NCBI GenBank assembly: GCA_028716265.1
Contig: JAQUQD010000026.1
Coordinates: 1 to 37,326 of the forward strand
Direction: 5' to 3'
Source of the DNA: Bacteroidales bacterium
GTDB taxonomy: Bacteria; Bacteroidota; Bacteroidia; Bacteroidales; JAGONC01
Length of the DNA stretch: 37,326 nt
Shown in pieces: positions 32,232 through 37,326 of the stretch (its first letter is position 1; each line of letters starts with the position of its first letter). The notes beneath the pieces were generated by a model. The model saw nothing but the letters and a program-made list of their open reading frames with translations. It did not search any database and was not told the DNA's origin. The position numbers and the translations under genes were made by a program.

Positions 32232-32238
32232 AAGGGAG

Positions 32239-32382
32239 TCACCAATCCTGCTCATCATTATCGGTGTATGAATCCGGTTCCGGCCGCTTCTTCGCCCGCA
32301 TGGCCCTGATAAGGAAATATAGCATGATGGCAGTGATCGTTACCTGGGCCAGGATCATAAAGATAAGTGCTGAAGTATTCAT
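32239..32382 (-). CDS. MetS-like small subunit of the sodium symporter
   Basis: 47 residues: MNTSALIFMILAQVTITAIM then LYFLIRAMRAKKRPEPD and an acidic tail. One membrane helix with basic residues after it. Its ATG overlaps the stop of the large symporter gene (ATGA, 32379-32382), so the two are translationally coupled. In Corynebacterium, MetP, a transporter of the same family, needs the tiny membrane protein MetS, and bacterial symporters of this type often have such a partner. Size, single helix and coupling match. The sequence similarity to known MetS is not something I can verify here. Confidence 0.75.
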   Translation of the reverse strand: MNTSALIFMILAQVTITAIMLYFLIRAMRAKKRPEPDSYTDNDEQDW

Positions 32383-34217
32383 GAGGTGGTTATTTTTACA
32401 TGATGACGGGCATGTTTCTTTCTTCGCCGTGATGCTTTAAAAACGATAAATGCCGAGAATGCGAAGAACGACAAAAGCAATGCGCGGGCTAAATCGAGAT
32501 AAAAGACCCGGTTGAATATCCGGCCGGTATAAAGTATATCGCCTGCCTGCAGATGGTCTCCGGCTTTCACCATCGGCACATTGCCCTTGCGGAGGCCATA
32601 GGTCACACTGGTTTTATGATCGGGTGATTCAACCAGTATGAAAGGCTTTTCGTTAACCATGTATACTGAATCGACTATACATACCGATTCAGCGTAAAAT
32701 TCGCGGGCAAACCAAGAGGAGTTGGGTCCGATATCCTTATGGGTCAGCTGGCCGATGATGCTTTCTTTATGCAGCGGCCAGCTGGTGAGGGATACTTTTG
32801 TCCATTCATCGGCGGCAGGCCTGATCAGGGATCCGAAGAAAACGATGATGAGGATAAAGGGGGTGATCCACTTGATGATGAATTTATAGATGGCCGGCAC
32901 CCGAATATCTGCACCTGTGGTGATCTCCCTCCAGCCCTTTTTTATGCCAAACACCCAGGAGAACATGATCATTTCCAGCATAGCGAACACCACAAGGGAA
33001 ACGGTGCCCGCCCAGTAATCGTATTCGTCGAGTACGCCCTGCTGAAAAAAGAATACCGTTGGCAATCCAAGGAAGGTGACGGCCCCGCCGAAGATTAGCG
33101 CGGCGTTTTTCCGCGACCAGTTGAATTCATCCATCATAAATGACAGGATGGGGGTTCCCATGGCCAGTGAGCTGGTGATCCCGGCAAAGAAGAGCAGCCC
33201 GAAGAAGGCGATTCCTGCCATGGCAGCCAGGGCAGGCCCCCATTGCTGAAACAGGAAAGGCATGGTGCGGAATCCGAGCCCAAGTCCCCCGAGCCCGGTC
33301 AGTTCAATCACCCTGTCGATGCCCAGGTACCCAATGGAGATGGGGATGATGACCGAGGCGCCAAGGACCACCTCCACAAACTCATTCATCCAGCCTGCCG
33401 ACATCGCGTTGAGGGCAATATCGTCCTTCTTTTTAACGTAGGATGCAAAGCATTGCACCGAACCCTGACCCAGGGATAAGGTGAAAAAAATCTGACCTGC
33501 GGCAGCAAGCCAGACTTTTGGATTGAGCAACGAGTCATAATGGGGAGTCCAGAGAAAGTTCAGTCCCACCCAGCCGCTGTTCACAGCGTTTTCATGACCT
33601 GCCCTGAGGGTGATCCCCTTTATAGCCAGGAAGATAGCAAAGAAGACCAGTAAGGGCATGCCAATCTTAGCCATTTTTTCAACCCCTCCGCTCAGACCGC
33701 GGCTAAGCACCCAGGTATTGAGTGCCATGCAGAGCAGGAAAAAAATGATGGCCTCATAGGGCAATCCTGTCGTGGTAGTGGAAAGATCGAGGTAATTGGA
33801 AAAGAAACCTGCCACTTCATGCTGGCTCAGTCCACGAAAGGATCCCATGGCGGAATGCATTGTATAGGAGAGTGTCCAGCTTTCAATATAACAGTAATAG
33901 GCTGCAATTGCGATGTTTGAGAATATTCCGAATACGCCGATGTATTTCCATAATGAAGATTGACCCATCCTTTCCATGGTGAATGGGGTTGTATGGTGAC
34001 CGTACCTTCCGCCGTACCTTCCTATCGCCCATTCGACAAAGAGCAGGGGTATCCCGAGCAGCAGGAAGCATACCAGGTAGGGGATGATGAAAGCTCCACC
34101 TCCATTCTGGATCGCCTGAACGGGAAATCGCAGAAAATTCCCAAGACCGACCGCATTGCCGGACATAGCCAGAATAAGTCCGATCCTGGAGCCCCAGGCT
34201 TCTTTGTTTGTACTCAT
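32379..34217 (-). CDS. Sodium-dependent neurotransmitter-type (NSS) amino-acid symporter
   Basis: 612 residues. Helix 1 carries the family signature GLILAMSGNAVGLGNFLRFP (sodium and substrate site) and helix 6 FFTLSLGQGSVQCFASY. NSS members in bacteria are LeuT-fold importers of amino acids with Na+. The protein is longer than the usual 440-510 residues because of an extra soluble domain after helix 11 (about 466-572), followed by one more helix and a basic tail (KASRRRKKHARHH). The extra part ends in KAGDHLQAGDILYTG, which resembles a biotinyl/lipoyl hammerhead fold. It is followed by the small partner gene. Confidence 0.9.
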   Translation of the reverse strand: MSTNKEAWGSRIGLILAMSGNAVGLGNFLRFPVQAIQNGGGAFIIPYLVCFLLLGIPLLFVEWAIGRYGGRYGHHTTPFTMERMGQSSLWKYIGVFGIFSNIAIAAYYCYIESWTLSYTMHSAMGSFRGLSQHEVAGFFSNYLDLSTTTTGLPYEAIIFFLLCMALNTWVLSRGLSGGVEKMAKIGMPLLVFFAIFLAIKGITLRAGHENAVNSGWVGLNFLWTPHYDSLLNPKVWLAAAGQIFFTLSLGQGSVQCFASYVKKKDDIALNAMSAGWMNEFVEVVLGASVIIPISIGYLGIDRVIELTGLGGLGLGFRTMPFLFQQWGPALAAMAGIAFFGLLFFAGITSSLAMGTPILSFMMDEFNWSRKNAALIFGGAVTFLGLPTVFFFQQGVLDEYDYWAGTVSLVVFAMLEMIMFSWVFGIKKGWREITTGADIRVPAIYKFIIKWITPFILIIVFFGSLIRPAADEWTKVSLTSWPLHKESIIGQLTHKDIGPNSSWFAREFYAESVCIVDSVYMVNEKPFILVESPDHKTSVTYGLRKGNVPMVKAGDHLQAGDILYTGRIFNRVFYLDLARALLLSFFAFSAFIVFKASRRRKKHARHHVKITTS

Positions 34218-34258
34218 TACTTAAGGGATTTGAAGATCATCTGCCCGACTGAAAAATC

Positions 34259-34272
34259 TACCTTTAAAGGTA
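34259..34272. promoter_or_regulatory. Perfect 14-bp palindrome in a divergent promoter
   Basis: TACCTTTAAAGGTA is its own complement and lies between the divergent symporter (start 34217) and NDH-2 gene (34332). Each half reads TACCTTTA, one base from the -7 box, so it may be a pair of overlapping promoters or a dimeric regulator site. No direct proof. Confidence 0.4.
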
Positions 34273-34317
34273 AACAGAATTGCAAAATTTCCTAATGAGG
34301 AAAGCTAAAAAAATACA

Positions 34318-34325
34318 TACTTTTG
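34318..34325 (+). promoter_or_regulatory. Bacteroidota -7 box, NDH-2 operon
   Basis: TACTTTTG matches TAnnTTTG and ends only 6 bp before the ATG at 34332. The mRNA would have almost no leader. Confidence 0.6.
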
Positions 34326-34331
34326 CTTCTC

Positions 34332-35630
34332 ATGGAGGATACATCACCTATTCCCAGGATACCTGAAAACGACCGCAGGCGCGTTGTGATCGCCGGAGGA
34401 GGGTTTGCCGGGCTCAAGCTGGCGATGCTTCTACCGGCGGAATATTTTCAGGTTATCCTCCTTGACAGGAACAATTATCATCAGTTCCAACCCCTGTTTT
34501 ACCAGGTCGCCACGGCGGGATTGGAACCCAGTTCCATATCATTTCCTCTGAGAAAGATCTTTCAGAAGAAAAAGCATATCCATTTCCGCGTTGCTGAGAT
34601 CATAGGCGTTGATCCCATTGCTGACAGGATCATCACAAGCATCGGTACCCTTGATTATGATTTTCTGGTCCTTGCCATGGGAGCTGATACCAATTTTTTC
34701 GGCATGGAGGATATTGCCAGGAATGCCATCCCGATGAAATCAACCTCCGAGGCTTTGTATATACGTAACACGATCTTGCAGAATTATGAAAAGGCACTCA
34801 GTACCCGGGATGAAAATGAGGCTGCAACGCTGATGAACATCGTGGTGGTGGGGGGAGGACCGACGGGTGTTGAGCTGGCCGGCGCGCTGGCGGAAATGAA
34901 AAAATATGTTCTGCCAAAGGATTATCCTGAGCTCGACTTCAGCAAGATGAAGGTCTATCTTTTTGAAGCGAACCAGGTCCTGTTAAAAGGTATGAGCCTG
35001 CAGTCTTCCTCCATGGCAAAGCGGTACCTTGAGCACTTAGGTGTTCATGTCCGATTGAATTCCCATGTAAAGAGTTTTGACGGGAATACGGTTACGTTAA
35101 GAGAAGGGCTTGAATTTCAAACCCGTACGTTGTTATGGGCGGCGGGCATCCTTGCCAACCCCGTTGAAGGATTTCCCCCGGAGACCTATGGCCGTGGCGG
35201 GCGGCTGAGGGTGGATGAATACAACCGCGTCGCCCGATGTGATCGTATCTTTGCCATCGGCGATATGGCGGTCATGGTTACGGAACGCTATCCAACAGGG
35301 CACCCCCAGGTGGCCCAGGTGGCGATCCAGCAGGCAAAGTTGCTTGGAGGCAACCTGATGAACCTGGTCAGATCAAAGCCTCTGAGGGGATTTAATTACA
35401 AGGACAAAGGATCGCTGGCGACCATCGGGAGGAATATGGCGGTAGCTGACCTGCCCAGGATTCGGCTGCATGGATTCGTGGCCTGGTTTGTCTGGATCTT
35501 TGTGCATTTGATGGCCATACTCGGACAAAAGAACAAGCTTTTCATTTTTATCAACTGGTTCTGGAACTACTGGACCTATGACCAGTCGCTTCGTTTGATT
35601 CTCCGGCAGGAGAAGAAAAGCAAATATTAA
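34332..35630 (+). CDS. ndh: NADH dehydrogenase type II (non-proton-pumping)
   Basis: 432 residues from ATG 34332; the in-frame TTG three codons earlier lies in the promoter. Two nucleotide-binding Rossmann motifs are clear: VVIAGGGFAG (FAD) near the N-terminus and VVVGGGPTGVELAG (NADH) in the middle. DRNNYHQFQPLFYQVATAGL and IFAIGDMA complete the NDH-2 pattern. The C-terminal 60 residues (LHGFVAWFVWIFVHLMAILG) form a membrane-binding helix. By family it oxidises NADH at the inner membrane and reduces quinone without pumping. It starts an operon with an amino-acid permease 9 bp downstream. Presence of NDH-2 implies a quinone-based respiratory step beside the oxygen-sensitive glycyl-radical chemistry. 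Confidence 0.93.
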   Translation: MEDTSPIPRIPENDRRRVVIAGGGFAGLKLAMLLPAEYFQVILLDRNNYHQFQPLFYQVATAGLEPSSISFPLRKIFQKKKHIHFRVAEIIGVDPIADRIITSIGTLDYDFLVLAMGADTNFFGMEDIARNAIPMKSTSEALYIRNTILQNYEKALSTRDENEAATLMNIVVVGGGPTGVELAGALAEMKKYVLPKDYPELDFSKMKVYLFEANQVLLKGMSLQSSSMAKRYLEHLGVHVRLNSHVKSFDGNTVTLREGLEFQTRTLLWAAGILANPVEGFPPETYGRGGRLRVDEYNRVARCDRIFAIGDMAVMVTERYPTGHPQVAQVAIQQAKLLGGNLMNLVRSKPLRGFNYKDKGSLATIGRNMAVADLPRIRLHGFVAWFVWIFVHLMAILGQKNKLFIFINWFWNYWTYDQSLRLILRQEKKSKY

Positions 35631-35639
35631 AACAACCTG

Positions 35640-37124
35640 ATGAAAGAGACCGGGAAGTTCAAAAAGTCGTTGAATCTGTTCGATTCAGCTGCGCTTATCA
35701 TGGGTTCGATGATTGGCTCCGGCATCTTCATCGTCAGTGCCGATATTGCGCGGAACGTAGGAGCTCCGGGGTGGATGCTGGTGGTTTGGGGCATCACCGC
35801 AGTGATGACGGTAATGGCGGCACTGAGTTACAGGGAGTTGGCCAGCATGATGCCGCATGCCGGCGGAATCTATGTTTATCTGAGGGAAGCGTACTCTCCT
35901 TTATTTGGATTTTTATACGGCTGGACGCTTTTCCTGGTCATCCAGTGCGGTACGATCGCTGCAGTGGCCATGGCCTTTTCGAAGTACCTGGGAGTCATGC
36001 TGCCGTGGATCGCAGACAAAAACATCCTGTTTTCTGCCGGGCCGCTTCATTTCAACACGACACAGCTAGTTTCCATCCTGCTGATCCTGCTTTTGACCTG
36101 GATCAACACCCGGGGCATCGAGGGAGGAAAGTACATACAGAACCTGTTCACCTATTCCAAGATACTTATCCTGCTCATATTCATTGTCATTGGCATCTAT
36201 GCGGCTAGCCGGACCCATTTTTCGGTCTTTGAGAACATGGATTTCTGGAGTGCATCGCAGGTCGTTGATACGGAGAAAGGAACCCAGGTACCGATATCAG
36301 GCAGTACGTTGTTCATTGCCATTGCCATCGCCATGGTAGGCTCCCTGTTTGCGGTGGATGCCTGGTACAACATCACGTATACTTCCGACGAGGTGATCAA
36401 TCCGAAGAAGACCATACCCAGAAGCCTGTTTCTGGGGACACTGGCCGTTTGCATCCTCTATTTCCTTGTCAACATGGTGTATGTGATCGCTCTTCCCATG
36501 CTGGGAACGCCTGAAGGGGCCACGGTCATGGAAAGGGGGATCCAGTTCGCCACGTCCGACCGCGTGGCCACGGCTGCCATTTATGAGATCTTCGGATCCA
36601 CGGCGGAGATCCTGATGGCCATTGTGGTGGTCATTTCCACGTTTGGATGCAATAACGGCATTGTGCTCTCCGGTGCGCGCGTTTTTTATGCGATGGCCCA
36701 GGATGGATTGTTCTTTAAGAAGATCGGCCGTCTGAACAAGAAAGGAGTGCCCGCTTTTTCTTTGGGCCTTCAGGCCATTTGGAGCATCCTTCTGTGTCTG
36801 AGCGGAACGTACAACGATTTGCTGGATTATGTCATCTTTGCCGGGCTGTTCTTTTTCATCCTGACAATCGCATCGATCTTTGTCTTCCGGAAAAAATGGC
36901 CTGAAGCGGAACGCCCTTACCGTGCCTTTGCCTATCCTGTATTTCCGATCCTGTATATCCTGGCCTGTATGGTCATTATCATCGTCCTTCTCATCCATAA
37001 ACCCGCTTATACCTGGCCGGGGCTCATCATCCTGATCTCGGGGGTACCGGTGTACTATTTATGGAGGTGGGTGGCGGCGAGGAAAGGAGGGGGATTCAAT
37101 AGCGATTACCCATTACCCAGATAG
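35640..37124 (+). CDS. APC superfamily amino-acid permease
   Basis: 494 residues with about 12 membrane helices. Helix 1 has the APC consensus GSMIGSGIFIVSADIARNVG (unwound substrate site). GGIYVYLREAYSPLFGFLYGW is the helix 3 region and AVDAWYNITYTSDEVINPKK the helix 6-7 region, both as in the amino-acid transporter/LAT-like branch. By family it imports or exchanges amino acids at the inner membrane. It follows NDH-2 by 9 bp, so the two are one operon. Confidence 0.9.
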   Translation: MKETGKFKKSLNLFDSAALIMGSMIGSGIFIVSADIARNVGAPGWMLVVWGITAVMTVMAALSYRELASMMPHAGGIYVYLREAYSPLFGFLYGWTLFLVIQCGTIAAVAMAFSKYLGVMLPWIADKNILFSAGPLHFNTTQLVSILLILLLTWINTRGIEGGKYIQNLFTYSKILILLIFIVIGIYAASRTHFSVFENMDFWSASQVVDTEKGTQVPISGSTLFIAIAIAMVGSLFAVDAWYNITYTSDEVINPKKTIPRSLFLGTLAVCILYFLVNMVYVIALPMLGTPEGATVMERGIQFATSDRVATAAIYEIFGSTAEILMAIVVVISTFGCNNGIVLSGARVFYAMAQDGLFFKKIGRLNKKGVPAFSLGLQAIWSILLCLSGTYNDLLDYVIFAGLFFFILTIASIFVFRKKWPEAERPYRAFAYPVFPILYILACMVIIIVLLIHKPAYTWPGLIILISGVPVYYLWRWVAARKGGGFNSDYPLPR

Positions 37125-37326
37125 AGGTAGAGAGCCAGGTAGAAAGCGAGATCAGAAAGGAGGGATGATTTCGGATTTTTCTTATATCCTTTCAAATATC
37201 TAGTTGATCCTTAACAATTCACTTTTCCGGGATTCCAGTTGAAAGTCAAGTCTTCCGGAATGACGAAAAATAATTTCCGGATAATTTTTAAAAAGACAAA
37301 AATAATTTCCTTCTTCTTCATTGCCA
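37125..37326. other. Right end, no feature seen
   Basis: About 200 bp of AT-rich sequence after the permease stop. I see no gene and no clear terminator. Confidence 0.4.

Noticed and set aside
36297..36998. Open frame of 233 codons on the minus strand opposite the permease
   Set aside because: The overlapping plus-strand permease is intact; the minus product is rich in Asp, Gly, His and Lys as expected from antisense of membrane helices.
1..37326. CRISPR array, prophage or restriction/abortive-infection defence island
   Set aside because: No regular spaced repeats, cas, integrase, transposase or toxin-antitoxin genes are visible.

Overview
The window comes from a member of the Bacteroidota, probably an uncultured and at least facultatively anaerobic one. 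Two proteins end in type IX secretion (T9SS) sorting domains. Several starts sit just downstream of the Bacteroidota -7 promoter box TAnnTTTG instead of a Shine-Dalgarno sequence. Families typical of the phylum are present: DUF2851, DUF1573, the basic-tail cold-shock protein, ribonuclease Y beside zapA, and a KAKAGY-type LexA-like regulator. Genes are densely packed on both strands, mostly as short operons or single genes. I see no tRNA, rRNA, CRISPR array, transposase or phage genes.

Left part (1-9140). A T9SS-domain remnant is followed by a two-gene glycyl-radical operon (enzyme plus its radical-SAM activase, transcribed leftward), a secreted T9SS-anchored serine hydrolase, a cold-shock-domain protein, a small Cys-containing protein, a palindromic MITE-like element and a GH16 lipoprotein. 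The glycyl-radical enzyme keeps its radical Gly and active-site Cys but has unusual pocket motifs and no diagnostic neighbours.

DNA-damage block (about 11.5-18.1 kb). An autocleavable XRE-S24 (LexA-like) regulator and a DEDDh exonuclease/GIY-YIG nuclease form one leftward operon. DinB and a short DnaE with a degenerate PHP domain run rightward from the same 200-bp divergent region. This looks like a Bacteroidota counterpart of the lexA-imuB-dnaE2 mutagenesis cassette, with a Cho/UvrC-like nuclease added. Repetitive inverted and tandem sequence lies on both sides of dinB. A sulfotransferase and a glutaryl-CoA dehydrogenase precede the block.

Middle (18.1-25.1 kb). Purine nucleoside phosphorylase, an LpxR-type outer-membrane lipid A deacylase, ribonuclease Y, a probable structured RNA (6S candidate) between rny and zapA, zapA with a coiled-coil partner, then DUF2851 translationally coupled to a membrane-anchored helix-hairpin-helix (ComEA-like) protein.

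Right part (25.1-37.3 kb). Transport and envelope functions: a POT peptide transporter, rhomboid protease, S41 processing protease, DUF1573 protein, aminotransferase, MFS transporter, a sodium:neurotransmitter-type symporter with an unusual soluble C-terminal insertion and a tiny 47-residue MetS-like partner overlapping it by 4 bp, then an NDH-2 and amino-acid permease operon. Peptide uptake, amino-acid uptake and an aminotransferase suggest an amino-acid-using lifestyle (inference).
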